From the NCBI GenBank assembly GCA_004210455.1, contig SEFA01000001.1, forward strand, positions 1 to 64,000: a stretch of 64,000 nucleotides of DNA. Direction: 5' to 3'. A model generated the notes under the pieces. The model was not told the DNA's origin. It ran no database searches and saw only the letters and a program-made list of their open reading frames with translations. Source of the DNA: Rubrivivax sp. GTDB taxonomy: Bacteria > Pseudomonadota > Gammaproteobacteria > Burkholderiales > Burkholderiaceae_C. Shown here one piece after another: positions 24,077 through 34,482 of this stretch. The position numbers were made by a program, and so were the translations under genes. Each line of letters starts with the position of its first letter. The first letter of the stretch is position 1.

Positions 24077-25893
24077 TCGGCAAGCTGCGCAGGAAGCTGG
24101 GCAACAGCGCCCGCAACGCGTCTCGCAATGCCGCCAGAAACGGCGTGACGCGCGGCGTCAGCTATTCGAGCAGCCCGCTGCTGGCGTCGAAGACGCCGCC
24201 GTGGCGCTCGCGTTTCCTGGTCGCGCTGGTGGGGCTCGCCTTCACCGGCCTGCTGGCGCGCGCGGCCTACATCCAGCTGATTGGCGAGGACTTCTTCCAG
24301 CGTCAGGGCGAGGCCCGTTACGCCCACAAGATGGAGCTGCCCGCCAGCCGCGGCAAGATCAGCGACCGCGGCGGCCAGGTGCTCGCCGCCAGCGTCGCCG
24401 TGCCCTCGATCTGGGCCTTCCCGAAGGAAGTCGACACCGACCCCGACAAGCGCCGCCAGCTCGCGAAGCTGCTGGACATGTCGCGCGCGGAGCTCGACAA
24501 GCGCCTGGATCCGGCCAACCGCTTCGTCTTCCTGCGCCGTCAGGCGGACGACGAGACTGCGCGCAAGATCAAGGAACTCGGCCTCAAGGGCGTGTTCCAG
24601 GACCGCGAATACAAGCGCCAATATCCCGAAGGCGAAGCCGCCGCGCACATCGTGGGCTTCACCAACATCGAAGAGCAGGGCCAGGAAGGCATCGAGCTCG
24701 CGTTCCAGAAGGACCTGCAGGGCCGCGACGGGTCGCGCTCGGTCGTGCGCGACCGGCTGGGCCGCGTGGTCGAGGACATCGGCGAGCGCGTCCCCGAGAC
24801 CAACGGCAAGGACATCGAGCTGTCGATCGACGCCAAGGTCCAGTTCTTCGCCTACCAGCGCGTGCGCGACGCGGTGGCGGAGAACAAGGCCAAGGCGGGC
24901 TCGGTGGTGGTGCTGGACGCGCGCACCGGCGAGATCCTGGCGCTGGCCAACTTCCCCAGCTACGACCCCGGCCACCGGCAGAACCTGTCCGGCGAGCAGC
25001 TGCGCAACCGCGCGCTGACCGACGTGTTCGAGCCCGGCTCGACGATGAAGCCCTTCACCGCCGGCCTCGCGCTGGAGACCGGCCGCGTGCGCCCCGACAC
25101 GCTGCTCAGCACCGGTCCGCGCAGCGTGGTGATCTCGGGCTGGTCGCCGACCGACGCGCACCCGCACGGCGACCTGACCGTGCAGCAGGTGATCCAGAAG
25201 TCCAGCAACATCGGCGCGGCGCGGCTCGCGCTGATGATGCAGCCGCGCGAGATGCACGAGATGTTCACCGCGATCGGCCTGGGCCAGCGGCCGCAGATCG
25301 ACTTCCCCGGTGCGGTGACCGGCAAGCTGCGTCCGTGGAAGAGCTGGCGCCCGATCGAGCAGGCGACGATGAGCTACGGCTACGGGTTGTCCGCGTCGCT
25401 GCTGCAGCTGGCGCGCGCCTACACGGTCTTCGCGCGCGAGGGCGACATCATCCCGATCACGATGACCAAGCGTCCGGCCGACCAGCCGGTGAACGGCATC
25501 AAGGTCTTCAGCCCCAAGGTCGCCGCGGAGATCCGCGGGATGCTGCAGATGGCGGCCGGCCCCGGCGGCACCGCGCCGCAGGCGATGGTCCCGGGCTACA
25601 GCGTCGGCGGCAAGTCCGGCACGGCGCACAAGCAGGAAGGCAAGGGCTACGCGAGCCACAAATACCGTTCGTGGTTCGTGGGCATCGCGCCGATTTCCAA
25701 GCCGCGCATCATCGTGGCGGTGATGGTCGACGAGCCGAAGAACGGCCAGTACTTCGGCGGCGCGGTCGCGGGTCCGGTGTTCAGCCAGGTCGTGGCGCAG
25801 ACGCTCAGATTGCTGGGCGAGCCGCCGGACCTCGACGTCAAGCCGCAGATCGTGGCGCAGCAGCGGCTGCAAGCCGTCGACGAGAGTTTCTGA
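24073..25893 (+). CDS. ftsI: Septal peptidoglycan transpeptidase (PBP3)
   Basis: A 606-residue class B penicillin-binding protein that cross-links septal peptidoglycan with FtsW. A membrane helix (FLVALVGLAFTGLLARAAYI, about 51-70) precedes the pedestal domain. Catalytic motifs are intact: S-x-x-K in GSTMKPF (about 321-325), SSN in KSSNIGAAR (about 377) and KSGTA (about 514). An uncommonly Asn/Arg-rich cytoplasmic N-terminus (about 45 residues) is seen. Start overlaps the ftsL stop by 4 nt; murE follows after 13 nt. Confidence 0.96.
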   Translation: MIGKLRRKLGNSARNASRNAARNGVTRGVSYSSSPLLASKTPPWRSRFLVALVGLAFTGLLARAAYIQLIGEDFFQRQGEARYAHKMELPASRGKISDRGGQVLAASVAVPSIWAFPKEVDTDPDKRRQLAKLLDMSRAELDKRLDPANRFVFLRRQADDETARKIKELGLKGVFQDREYKRQYPEGEAAAHIVGFTNIEEQGQEGIELAFQKDLQGRDGSRSVVRDRLGRVVEDIGERVPETNGKDIELSIDAKVQFFAYQRVRDAVAENKAKAGSVVVLDARTGEILALANFPSYDPGHRQNLSGEQLRNRALTDVFEPGSTMKPFTAGLALETGRVRPDTLLSTGPRSVVISGWSPTDAHPHGDLTVQQVIQKSSNIGAARLALMMQPREMHEMFTAIGLGQRPQIDFPGAVTGKLRPWKSWRPIEQATMSYGYGLSASLLQLARAYTVFAREGDIIPITMTKRPADQPVNGIKVFSPKVAAEIRGMLQMAAGPGGTAPQAMVPGYSVGGKSGTAHKQEGKGYASHKYRSWFVGIAPISKPRIIVAVMVDEPKNGQYFGGAVAGPVFSQVVAQTLRLLGEPPDLDVKPQIVAQQRLQAVDESF

Positions 25894-25906
25894 GCGGGCA
25901 CGAACC

Positions 25907-27430
25907 ATGTTGATGCATCTGAAATCACCCGAAGCCGCCGCCCGCTGGCTGCAGGAATGGACCCCGAGCGGCCAGCTGCGCACGGACAGCCGCGCCGTGG
26001 GCGCGGGCGACGCGTTCATCGCGTGGCCGGGTTATGCGAAGGACGCGCGCCAGTTCGTCGCCGGCGCGCTGGCGGCCGGCGCCGCGACCGCGCTGGTCGA
26101 ACACGCCGGTGCGGCGGAGTACGGTTTCACCGACGCGCGCATCGCGTCGCTGCCGGACCTCAAGCTGAACTGCGGCCGTATCGCGTCGGCGTTCTACGGC
26201 GAACCGAGCCGGCGCCTGAACGTGCTCGCCGTGACCGGCACCAACGGCAAGACCTCGAGCGCCTGGTGGATCGCGCAGGCGCTGACGCTGCTGGGCTCGC
26301 GCTGCGGCGTGATCGGCACGCTGGGCGTCGGACAGCCGCCGGTGCCCGGCGCGCTGCCAGGCACCGCGACCGCCGCGTCGATCGAAGCCACCGGCTTGAC
26401 GACGCCCGATCCCGTCCGGCTGCAGGAAGCCTTCAAGCGCATGGCCGACGACGGTTTCGGCGCGTGCGCGATCGAGGCGTCGTCCATCGGCATCGAGGAA
26501 CACCGGCTGACCGGCACCACCCTCCAGGTCGCGCTGTTCACCAATTTCACGCAGGACCACCTGGACTACCACGGTGGCATGGACGCCTACTGGGTGGCCA
26601 AGCGCAAGCTGTTCGACTGGGACGGCCTGAAGGCCGCGGTGCTCAACATCGACGATCCGAAGGGCGTCGAACTCGCCGCCGAGCTGCGCGCTGCCGGCCA
26701 GCTCGACGTGTGGACCTACGGGCTCAACCGCGCCGATGCGCGCCTGAGCGCCGTCGACCTGCGCCATGACGCCAGCGGCCTCGCGTTCACGCTGCGCGAG
26801 GGCGCCGCGGCGGTGCCGGTGCAGACCGGCCTGATCGGCGACTACAACGTGTCCAACCTGCTCGGCGTGATCGCCGGGCTGCGGGCGCTGGGCCATGGCC
26901 TCGACGACATTGCGCGCGTCGCCGCGCTGGTGACGCCGGTGCCGGGCCGCATGCAACGCGTCGGCAGCGGTCGTGAGCTGCCGCAACTGGTGGTCGACTA
27001 CGCCCACACGCCCGACGCGCTGGACAAGGCGCTGAGCGCGCTGCAACCGCTGGCCGCCGCGCGCGGCGGCGAGCTGCGCGTCGTGTTCGGCTGCGGCGGC
27101 GACCGCGATCCGAGCAAGCGCCCGTTGATGGGCGCGATCGCCGCCCGGCTGGCCGCGCATGTCGTGCTGACCAGCGACAACCCGCGCACCGAGGATCCGC
27201 TGAAGATCCTCGCCGACATCCAGGCCGGTCTGCCGGCGGGCGCCGCGCGTGAAGTGATCGCCGACCGCGCCGCGGCGATCTCGCGCGCCGTCGACCAGGC
27301 GGGCGCGCGCGACGTCGTGCTGGTCGCCGGCAAGGGTCACGAGGACTACCAGGAGATCCACGGCGAACGCCGCGCGTTCTCCGACGTGCAGGCGGCGCGC
27401 GCCGCTCTGATCGAGAGGGCGGGACTGTGA
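25907..27430 (+). CDS. murE: UDP-MurNAc-tripeptide synthetase (meso-diaminopimelate adding)
   Basis: A 507-residue Mur ligase adding meso-DAP to UDP-MurNAc-L-Ala-D-Glu in the cytoplasm. ATP site TGTNGKTSSAWW near residue 110, the carbamylated-Lys region, DYAHTPDALDKAL, and the DNPRTEDP motif, which specifies DAP rather than lysine. Alternative starts at ATG 25913 differ little. Its stop overlaps murF (TGATG). Confidence 0.96.
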   Translation: MLMHLKSPEAAARWLQEWTPSGQLRTDSRAVGAGDAFIAWPGYAKDARQFVAGALAAGAATALVEHAGAAEYGFTDARIASLPDLKLNCGRIASAFYGEPSRRLNVLAVTGTNGKTSSAWWIAQALTLLGSRCGVIGTLGVGQPPVPGALPGTATAASIEATGLTTPDPVRLQEAFKRMADDGFGACAIEASSIGIEEHRLTGTTLQVALFTNFTQDHLDYHGGMDAYWVAKRKLFDWDGLKAAVLNIDDPKGVELAAELRAAGQLDVWTYGLNRADARLSAVDLRHDASGLAFTLREGAAAVPVQTGLIGDYNVSNLLGVIAGLRALGHGLDDIARVAALVTPVPGRMQRVGSGRELPQLVVDYAHTPDALDKALSALQPLAAARGGELRVVFGCGGDRDPSKRPLMGAIAARLAAHVVLTSDNPRTEDPLKILADIQAGLPAGAAREVIADRAAAISRAVDQAGARDVVLVAGKGHEDYQEIHGERRAFSDVQAARAALIERAGL

Positions 27431-28881
27431 TGCTGACGCTCGCACGCGCCTTCGACCTGCTGTCGCCGCTGCTGCCGGCCGCGACGCTGGTGGGCGACCC
27501 GTCCACGCCGCTGCTGCGCGTGCACACCGACACGCGCTCGCTGCGCGCGGGCGACCTGTTCGTGGCGCTGCGCGGCGAGCGTTTCGACGCGAACGACTTC
27601 CTCGCGCAGGCGAAAGCCTCCGGCGCCGCCGCGGCCATCGCCGAGCGCGGCCTGGCCGAGACCGGCCTGCCGGGCCTGCTCGTGCCTGATGCGAAGACCG
27701 CCCTGGGCCTGCTCTCTCAGGCCTGGCGCGAACAGCACCATCTGCCGGTGATCGCCGTCACCGGGAGCAACGGCAAGACCACGGTGACGCAGATGATCGC
27801 GTCCATCCTGCGCGCCTGGCTGGGCGATGCGGCGATGCTCGCGACCGAGGGCAACTTCAACAACGAGATCGGCGTGCCGCTCACGCTGCTGCGCCTGCGC
27901 CAGAACGAGGCCGCGTGGCATCGCGCCGCGGTCGTCGAACTCGGCATGAACCACCCCGGCGAGATCGCGCCGCTGGCCGCGATGACGCAGCCGACGGTGG
28001 CGCTGGTGAACAACGCGCAGCGCGAGCACCAGGAGTTCATGCACACCGTCGAGGCGGTGGCGCGCGAGAACGGCGCCGTGATCGGCGCACTCGGCACGGC
28101 CGGCGTCGCGGTGTTCCCGGCCGAGGATCCGTGCGCGCCGGTGTGGCAGTCGCAGGCCGTGGGCCGCGCGACGCTCACCTTCGCGCTGCAGGGCCAGGCC
28201 GACGTGATGGGCCGCGCCCAATGGGTCGCGCCGACCGACGCGAGCGTCGCCGCCGGCAGTGCGGGCCACTGGGCGATCGAGATCCTCACCCCCGCCGGGT
28301 CCATCCCCGTCGCGCTGGCGATGGCGGGCCAGCACAACGTGCGCAACGCGCTGGCCGCCGCGGCCTGCACGCTGGCCGCGGGCGCGCCGCTCGCGGCGAT
28401 CCGCGACGGGCTGCAGTCGTTCAAGGCCGTGAAGGGCCGCTCCGCGCTGCAGACGGCGGTGTGGCAGGGCCGTCGCATCACGCTGATCGACGACAGCTAC
28501 AACGCCAACCCCGACAGCGTCCGCGCCGCCATCGACGTCCTGGCTGAACTGCCCGGCACGTCGTGGCTGATCCTCGGCGACATGGGTGAAGTGGGCGAGC
28601 AGGGCCCCGCCTTTCACGAGGAAGTCGGCGCCCACGCGGCCGACCAGGGTCTGGCCGCGCTGTGGACCGCCGGCGTCGCCGCGCGCGACGCCGCGACCGC
28701 CTACGGCACCGGCGCCCGTGCCTTCGACACCGTCGCCGACCTGATCGCCGCGCTGAAGGACGCGCCGCAGGACGCCCCGCAAGTGCAGAACATCCTGGTC
28801 AAGGGTTCGCGCTTCATGAAGATGGAACAGATCGTGGCCGCCTTGCAGTCCGGCGGCCCAGGAGAACCCCATGCTGCTTAG
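27430..28881 (+). CDS. murF: UDP-MurNAc-tripeptide:D-Ala-D-Ala ligase
   Basis: A 483-residue ligase completing the pentapeptide precursor. Visible are [17 protein letters not shown] (about 111), [17 protein letters not shown], the catalytic-region [11 protein letters not shown] and [14 protein letters not shown] 27430 overlaps the murE stop; a GTG one codon earlier is possible. It overlaps mraY by 11 nt. Confidence 0.96.
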   Translation: MLTLARAFDLLSPLLPAATLVGDPSTPLLRVHTDTRSLRAGDLFVALRGERFDANDFLAQAKASGAAAAIAERGLAETGLPGLLVPDAKTALGLLSQAWREQHHLPVIAVTGSNGKTTVTQMIASILRAWLGDAAMLATEGNFNNEIGVPLTLLRLRQNEAAWHRAAVVELGMNHPGEIAPLAAMTQPTVALVNNAQREHQEFMHTVEAVARENGAVIGALGTAGVAVFPAEDPCAPVWQSQAVGRATLTFALQGQADVMGRAQWVAPTDASVAAGSAGHWAIEILTPAGSIPVALAMAGQHNVRNALAAAACTLAAGAPLAAIRDGLQSFKAVKGRSALQTAVWQGRRITLIDDSYNANPDSVRAAIDVLAELPGTSWLILGDMGEVGEQGPAFHEEVGAHAADQGLAALWTAGVAARDAATAYGTGARAFDTVADLIAALKDAPQDAPQVQNILVKGSRFMKMEQIVAALQSGGPGEPHAA

Positions 28882-30049
28882 TCTGGCCCAATGGCTGCAG
28901 GCCAATTACTCTGAACTCGGGTTCCTCCGCGTCTTCAACTACATCACCTTCCGCGCGGTGATGGCGGCGCTGACGGCGCTGCTGATCGGCCTGGCCTTCG
29001 GCCCCTGGGTGATCCGCCGCCTGACCGAACTCAAGATCGGCCAGCCGATCCGCGAATACGGCGTGCAGCAGCATCTGGCCAAGAGCGGCACCCCGACCAT
29101 GGGCGGCGTGCTGGTGCTGATCGGCATCGGCGTGTCGACGCTGCTGTGGTTCGACTGGTCCAACCGCTTCGTCTGGGTGGTGATGCTGGTGACCATGGGC
29201 TTCGGCCTGATCGGCTGGGTCGACGATTACCGCAAGGTGGTCAACAAGGACCCCGAGGGCATGCGCAGCCGCGAGAAGTTCCTGTGGCAGTCCATCATCG
29301 GCCTGATCGCCGCGATCTACCTGGCCTTCAGCGTGTCGGAAACCAGCTTCCTCGGCGTCGTGCAGCTGTTCTTCCGCTGGGTCACCAGCGGCTTCTCGAC
29401 CGAGCTGCCGCCCAAGGCCGACCTGATGCTGCCCTTCTTCAAGTCGATCAGCTATCCGCTGGGCGTGTTCGGCTTCATCGGGCTGTCCTACCTGGTCATC
29501 GTCGGCACCAGCAACGCGGTGAACTTCACCGACGGCCTGGACGGCCTGGCGATCATGCCGGTGGTGATGGTGGGCTCGGCGCTGGGCGTCTTCGCCTATG
29601 TGACGGGCTCGTCGGTCTACAGCAAGTACCTGCTGTTCCCCTACATCCCGGGCGCGGGCGAACTGCTGATCTTCTGCGCCGCGCTCGCGGGCGCGGGGCT
29701 GGCCTTCCTGTGGTTCAACGCGCATCCGGCGCAGGTGTTCATGGGCGACGTCGGCGCGTTGGCGCTGGGCGGCGGGCTCGGCACGCTGGCCGTGATCACG
29801 CGCCAGGAGATCGTCCTCGGCATCATGGGCGGCGTCTTCGTCGCCGAGGTGCTGTCGGTGATGCTGCAGGTGACCTGGTTCAAGTACACGAAGAAGAAAT
29901 ACGGCGAGGGCCGGCGCATCTTCAAGATGGCGCCGCTGCACCACCACTTCGAGAAGTCGGGCTGGAAGGAGACGCAGGTCGTCATCCGGTTCTGGATCAT
30001 CACGATGCTGCTGTGCCTGGTCGGCCTGGCCAGCCTGAAGCTGCGTTGA
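28871..30049 (+). CDS. mraY: Phospho-MurNAc-pentapeptide transferase
   Basis: A 392-residue, ten-helix enzyme making lipid I on the inner membrane. Family signatures: [27 protein letters not shown] (catalytic Asp pair), [32 protein letters not shown] and [13 protein letters not shown]. Beta-proteobacterial length. Overlaps murF and is followed by murD after 17 nt. Confidence 0.97.
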   Translation: MLLSLAQWLQANYSELGFLRVFNYITFRAVMAALTALLIGLAFGPWVIRRLTELKIGQPIREYGVQQHLAKSGTPTMGGVLVLIGIGVSTLLWFDWSNRFVWVVMLVTMGFGLIGWVDDYRKVVNKDPEGMRSREKFLWQSIIGLIAAIYLAFSVSETSFLGVVQLFFRWVTSGFSTELPPKADLMLPFFKSISYPLGVFGFIGLSYLVIVGTSNAVNFTDGLDGLAIMPVVMVGSALGVFAYVTGSSVYSKYLLFPYIPGAGELLIFCAALAGAGLAFLWFNAHPAQVFMGDVGALALGGGLGTLAVITRQEIVLGIMGGVFVAEVLSVMLQVTWFKYTKKKYGEGRRIFKMAPLHHHFEKSGWKETQVVIRFWIITMLLCLVGLASLKLR

Positions 30050-30066
30050 GCGGGGACGGAACGACC

Positions 30067-32013
30067 ATGTCCTCCCTCCACTTCCCGGCGCTCTTCCAGG
30101 ACCGGCACGCGTTCGTGCTGGGCCTGGGTGATTCCGGGCTCGCGATGGCGGCCTGGGCCGCGCGCCTGGGCGCGCGCGTGACGGTGTGGGACAGCCGCGA
30201 GCAGCCGCCGCAATTGGCCGCGCTGCGTGAGCGCCTGCCCGAGGCCGCGTTCGAGCACGGCGCGTTCTCGCCGGCGTTGCTGGCCACCATCGACCACAGC
30301 TGGGTGCTGCTGAAGAGCCCTGGCCTGTCGCCGCTGGACGCGCGGCTGAAGCCGCTGTTCGAGCGCGCCGAGGAGATCGGCCTGCGCATGCGCGGCGAGC
30401 TGGAGCTGTTCGCGCAGGCGCTGGCGGAGCTCAAGACGCTGTACCGCTACGAACCCGGCGTGCTCGCGATCACCGGCACCAACGGCAAGACGACGACGAC
30501 CAGCATGACCGCGCTGCTGGTCGAGCGCGCCGGCCGCCGTGTCGCGATGGCCGGCAACATCGGCCCGACGCTGCTGGGGACCTTGAGCGATGCGCTCGAC
30601 AAGGAGCCGATGCCGCAGCCGAAGGAGGACGAGGTCGCCGCCGACATCGCCGCCGAGGCCGATGCGGCCGGCGCCGCGGATGACGCCGTCGTCGACCTGG
30701 CCGTGGAGTCCGTCGTGTCGACGGAGCCCGGAGAGACCGTGGCCATCGAGGACGTCGGCGACGTGCCCGACGTGCCGAATGCCGACGTGCTGCTGGCATC
30801 CTTCGACGCGAACGAGATCGAGCCGGGCGAGGCCGCGGAGCCGGGCGAGCCGACCGAGCCGGTGATGGCGTCCGTCGCCGCGCCGGCGCCGACCGATGAC
30901 CGCACCGCGCTGGAAACCGTCGCCGAACTGCTCGACGAGCAACCGCTGCCGATCAAGCCGCCGCCACCCAGGCCGGCCGAGTTCGAGGTGCTGCCGCAGG
31001 TCTGGGTGCTGGAGCTGTCGAGCTTCCAGCTGGACGGTGTGAAGGGCTTCGAGCCGAGCGCCGGCGCGGTGCTCAACATCACGCAGGACCACCTGGACTG
31101 GCACGGCGACATGCCGGCCTACGCGCGCGCCAAGGGCCGCGTCTTCGGCGAACACGGTGTGCTGGTGATCAACCGCGACGACCCCGAGGTCGAGGCGCTG
31201 ATCCCGGCGCCGATCACCGTCAAGCAAGGCCGCGGTCGCCCGGCCAAGGTCGTCGAACGCCACGTCGTCCGTTTCGGTCTGGATGCGCCGCGCCGTCCCG
31301 GCGACTTCGGCCTCGTGGTCGAGAACGGCATGGCGTGGCTGGTCCGCGCCCGCGAGGCGGAAGAAGAACTGAAGGGCCTGAAGCGGCGCAAGGATGACGA
31401 GGACGATCTCATCATCCAGCGCCTGATGCCCGCCGACGCGCTGCGCGTGCGCGGTCGCCACAACGCCGCGAATGCGTTGGCGGCGCTGGCGCTGGCCACG
31501 TCCATCGACTGCCCGCTGGCGCCGATGCTGCACGGCCTGCGCGAATACCAGGGCGAGCCGCACCGCGTCGAGTTCGTCACCTCGATCAAGGGTGTCGACT
31601 TCTACGACGACTCCAAGGGCACCAACGTCGGCGCGACCGTCGCCGCGGTGATGGGCCTGGGCGCCGACCGCGCGCCGGCCAAGTTGGTGATGATCCTGGG
31701 CGGCGACGGCAAGGGGCAGGACTTCTCCCCGCTGGCCACGCCGATCGCGCTGCATGCACGCGCGGTGGCGCTGATCGGACGCGACGCGCCGCAGATCGAA
31801 GCCGCATTGCAGGACAGCGGCGTGCTCATGCACCGCCACGACTCGCTCGAGGCGGCGACGCACTGGTCGCTCGCGCAGGCGCAAGCCGGCGACAGCGTGC
31901 TGCTGAGCCCCGCCTGCGCCAGCCTGGACATGTTCCGCAACTATGCCCATCGCGCGGAGGTGTTCATCGCCACCGTGCGCGAGATGGCGGAAGACGAGGG
32001 TCTCATCGGATGA
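30067..32013 (+). CDS. murD: UDP-MurNAc-L-Ala:D-Glu ligase with a large acidic insertion
   Basis: MurD adds D-glutamate to UDP-MurNAc-L-Ala. It has the UDP-binding domain ([20 protein letters not shown]), ATP loop [12 protein letters not shown] (about 135-146), [37 protein letters not shown] and [15 protein letters not shown]. At 648 residues it is about 200 longer than E. coli MurD (437). Most of the excess is an Asp/Glu/Ala/Pro-rich stretch at about residues 179-306, between [12 protein letters not shown] and [13 protein letters not shown]; a smaller charged insert ([15 protein letters not shown]) lies near residue 445. The whole frame is intact. It overlaps ftsW by ATGA. Start ATG 30067 follows mraY closely. 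Confidence 0.94.
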   Translation: MSSLHFPALFQDRHAFVLGLGDSGLAMAAWAARLGARVTVWDSREQPPQLAALRERLPEAAFEHGAFSPALLATIDHSWVLLKSPGLSPLDARLKPLFERAEEIGLRMRGELELFAQALAELKTLYRYEPGVLAITGTNGKTTTTSMTALLVERAGRRVAMAGNIGPTLLGTLSDALDKEPMPQPKEDEVAADIAAEADAAGAADDAVVDLAVESVVSTEPGETVAIEDVGDVPDVPNADVLLASFDANEIEPGEAAEPGEPTEPVMASVAAPAPTDDRTALETVAELLDEQPLPIKPPPPRPAEFEVLPQVWVLELSSFQLDGVKGFEPSAGAVLNITQDHLDWHGDMPAYARAKGRVFGEHGVLVINRDDPEVEALIPAPITVKQGRGRPAKVVERHVVRFGLDAPRRPGDFGLVVENGMAWLVRAREAEEELKGLKRRKDDEDDLIIQRLMPADALRVRGRHNAANALAALALATSIDCPLAPMLHGLREYQGEPHRVEFVTSIKGVDFYDDSKGTNVGATVAAVMGLGADRAPAKLVMILGGDGKGQDFSPLATPIALHARAVALIGRDAPQIEAALQDSGVLMHRHDSLEAATHWSLAQAQAGDSVLLSPACASLDMFRNYAHRAEVFIATVREMAEDEGLIG

Positions 32014-33293
32014 GCGCCGCGTCCTTCTTCGAAACCGTGAGCGAGCGCGTGCGCGCGCTGGCGTCGCGCCGTCCGACCGTCGCGGGCGCCGGCGGCGCCG
32101 GCAGCGTCGACGTGCCGGTGCGCGACTGGGTCTCCACCTCGGCCGGCCAGCCCACGCGGCTGCTGGGCTTCGACCTCACGCTGATCTGGGTCGTGCTCTC
32201 GCTGCTGGCGCTGGGCCTGCTGATGGTCTATTCGGCGTCGATCGCGCTGCCGGACAACCCCAAGTTCGCGAAGTACCAGCCGATGCACTTCTTCGTGCGT
32301 CAGAGCCTGTTCATCGTGATCGGCCTGCTGGCCGGCTGGATCACCGTGATGGTGCCGGTGAGCTTCTGGGAGCGTCACGCGCCCAAGATCTTCGTGGTCG
32401 CGCTGGCGCTGCTGATGATCGTGCTGATCCCGCACGTGGGCAAGGGCGTCAACGGCGCGCGCCGCTGGCTGCCGCTGGGCGTCATGAACTTCCAGCCCTC
32501 CGAGCTGGCCAAGCTGGCCATCGCGATGTACGCGGCCAACTACATGGTCCGCAAGATGGAGGTGAAGGAGAACTTCGTCCGCGCCGTGTGGCCGATGGCC
32601 GCCGCGCTCGCCTTCACCGGCATGCTGCTGCTGGCCGAGCCGGACATGGGTGCCTTCATGGTCATCGCGGCCATCGCGATGGGCATCCTGTTCCTGGGCG
32701 GCGTCAACGGCCGCATGTTCTTCCTCAGCGTCGCGGTGCTGATCGGCGCCTTCGTGCTGATGATCACCTTCAGCGACTTCCGCCGCGAACGGATCTTCGC
32801 CTACCTGAATCCGTGGGACGAGAAGTACGCGCAGGGCAAGGCCTACCAGCTGACGCACTCGCTGATCGCTTTCGGCCGGGGCGAGTTCTTCGGCCAGGGC
32901 CTGGGCTCCAGCCTCGAGAAGCTGCACTACCTGCCCGAGGCCCATACCGACTTCCTGCTCGCCGTCATCGGCGAGGAGCTCGGCTTCATCGGCGTCGCGA
33001 TCGTCATCTTCGCGTTCTTCTGGCTGTCCCGCCGGCTGTTCCACATCGGCCGTCAGGCCGTGGCGCTGGACCGCGTCTTCGCCGGGCTCTACGCGCAGGG
33101 CATCGGCATCTGGATGGGCGGCCAGGCCTTCATCAACATGGGCGTGAACCTCGGCGCGCTGCCGACCAAGGGCCTGACGCTGCCGCTGATGAGCTATGGC
33201 GGCTCGGCCACCGTCCTCAACTGCGTGGCATTGGCGATCTGCTTGCGAATCGACATCGAGAACAGACAACTGATGCGGGGAGGGCGGGCATGA
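32010..33293 (+). CDS. ftsW: Septal peptidoglycan glycosyltransferase (SEDS)
   Basis: A 427-residue SEDS polymerase that works with FtsI. About 50 cytoplasmic residues precede ten helices. Typical segments are [88 protein letters not shown] and [15 protein letters not shown]. Start overlaps the murD stop (ATGA); stop overlaps a 28-codon mini-ORF. Confidence 0.96.
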   Translation: MSAASFFETVSERVRALASRRPTVAGAGGAGSVDVPVRDWVSTSAGQPTRLLGFDLTLIWVVLSLLALGLLMVYSASIALPDNPKFAKYQPMHFFVRQSLFIVIGLLAGWITVMVPVSFWERHAPKIFVVALALLMIVLIPHVGKGVNGARRWLPLGVMNFQPSELAKLAIAMYAANYMVRKMEVKENFVRAVWPMAAALAFTGMLLLAEPDMGAFMVIAAIAMGILFLGGVNGRMFFLSVAVLIGAFVLMITFSDFRRERIFAYLNPWDEKYAQGKAYQLTHSLIAFGRGEFFGQGLGSSLEKLHYLPEAHTDFLLAVIGEELGFIGVAIVIFAFFWLSRRLFHIGRQAVALDRVFAGLYAQGIGIWMGGQAFINMGVNLGALPTKGLTLPLMSYGGSATVLNCVALAICLRIDIENRQLMRGGRA

Positions 33294-33376
33294 GCGCAGC
33301 GCCGGGCCGCCCCAAGCAAGCTCACGTCCCCTCGGGGGACCGGACGCGGCGTGCCGCGGACGAGGGGTCCACATGA
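33290..33376 (+). CDS. 28-codon mini-ORF coupling ftsW to murG
   Basis: The ATG at 33290 overlaps the ftsW stop (ATGA) and the frame [10 protein letters not shown]...DEGST stops at a TGA overlapping the murG ATG (again ATGA), so it spans the gap exactly. The peptide is basic, Pro/Gly-rich and shows no hydrophobic segment; it resembles no family I know. At RNA level the stretch forms stems: CCCCTCG (33328-33334) with CGAGGGG (33361-33367), enclosing CGCGGC-GT-GCCGCG (33345-33358). From memory, similar GC-rich elements occur between genes in Burkholderiales. It may serve to hand ribosomes from ftsW to murG rather than to make a working peptide. Confidence 0.5.
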   Translation: MSAAPGRPKQAHVPSGDRTRRAADEGST

Positions 33377-34482
33377 GCACGCGTCACCTCGTCGTGATGG
33401 CCGCCGGTACGGGCGGCCACGTGATTCCCGGACTGGCCGTCGCCGCGGAGATGCAGCGTCGCGGCTGGACCGTGTCCTGGCTCGGCACCGAAGCCGGCAT
33501 GGAGAACAAGCTCGTGCCGCCGTCCGGCCTGCCGATGGACCGGCTGTCCTTCGCCGGCCTGCGCGGCAAGGGTCTCAAGCATTCGCTGCTGGGCGTCGTG
33601 CGCATGTTCAAGGCGCTCGGCCAGAGCGCGCATGTGTTCAGCGCGCGCAAGGCCGACGCGGTGCTCGGCATGGGCGGCTACGTCTGCTTCCCCGGCGGCC
33701 TGATGGCCTGGGTGATGCGCCGTCCGCTCATGCTGGTGAACGCCGACGCGGCGCTGCTCCTGTCCAACAAGGCGCTCGCGCCGGTCGCGAAGAAGATCGC
33801 CTTCGGTTTCGACGGCCTGGCCGCCGCGCAGCAGAAGAAGAGCGTCGTCACCGGCAACCCGGTGCGCGTCGAGATCGAGGACCTGCCCGCGCCCGAGCTG
33901 CGCTTCGCCGACCGCAACGGCCCGCTGAAGGTGCTCGTGGTCGGCGGCTCGCTGGGCGCGCGCGCGATCAACGACGTGCTGCCGCAGACGCTGGCGCTGT
34001 GGGACGAGCACCAACGCCCGCTGGTCACGCATCAGACGGGCGAGGCCAACTTCCCGCTCGTGCAGGCCGCCTACGCGAAGGTCGGGGTGCAGGCCGAGGT
34101 CGTGCCCTTCATCAACGACATGGCGCAGCGTCTGGCCGAGGCCGACGTGGTGATCTGCCGCGCCGGCGCGGTGACGGTGTCCGAGCTGTGCGCCGCGGGC
34201 GTCGCCAGCATCCTGGTGCCGCTGGTCGTCAGCACGACCTCCCACCAGCGCGACAACGCGCAGTACATGGCGCAGCACGGCGCAGGCTCGCACCTGCCGC
34301 AGGGCGAGCTGAGCGCGCAAGCCCTGTTCGACCTGCTGCAGCAGCCGCGCGAGCACTGGCTGGCCATGGCGGCCAAGGCGCGCTCGCTGGCGCGTCCGCG
34401 CGCGGCGGGGCGCGTGGCCGACGAGCTGGAAGCGCTCGTGAATGCACGCGACGCCAAGACCGACCCCGGAGCGCGCGCATGA
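33373..34482 (+). CDS. murG: Lipid II synthase (GlcNAc transferase)
   Basis: A 369-residue GT28 glycosyltransferase that adds GlcNAc to lipid I at the inner face of the membrane. [14 protein letters not shown] near the N-terminus, [32 protein letters not shown] and [11 protein letters not shown] are typical; some loop residues differ slightly from E. coli ([14 protein letters not shown]). Its ATG overlaps the mini-ORF stop, its stop overlaps murC. Confidence 0.96.
   Translation: MSTRHLVVMAAGTGGHVIPGLAVAAEMQRRGWTVSWLGTEAGMENKLVPPSGLPMDRLSFAGLRGKGLKHSLLGVVRMFKALGQSAHVFSARKADAVLGMGGYVCFPGGLMAWVMRRPLMLVNADAALLLSNKALAPVAKKIAFGFDGLAAAQQKKSVVTGNPVRVEIEDLPAPELRFADRNGPLKVLVVGGSLGARAINDVLPQTLALWDEHQRPLVTHQTGEANFPLVQAAYAKVGVQAEVVPFINDMAQRLAEADVVICRAGAVTVSELCAAGVASILVPLVVSTTSHQRDNAQYMAQHGAGSHLPQGELSAQALFDLLQQPREHWLAMAAKARSLARPRAAGRVADELEALVNARDAKTDPGARA

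Noticed and set aside
30601-30984. MurD insertion as a frameshift or inserted foreign gene
   Set aside because: Frame and codon bias continue unchanged across it, and there is no start or stop of its own.
29641-31950. Minus-strand open frame of about 769 codons opposite mraY and murD
   Set aside because: Antisense shadow of murD; the sense strand has full Mur ligase motifs.
33351-34478. MurC with a long N-terminal extension read from inside murG
   Set aside because: The MurC fold starts at ATG 34479 ([15 protein letters not shown]) and the upstream frame is a shadow of murG.
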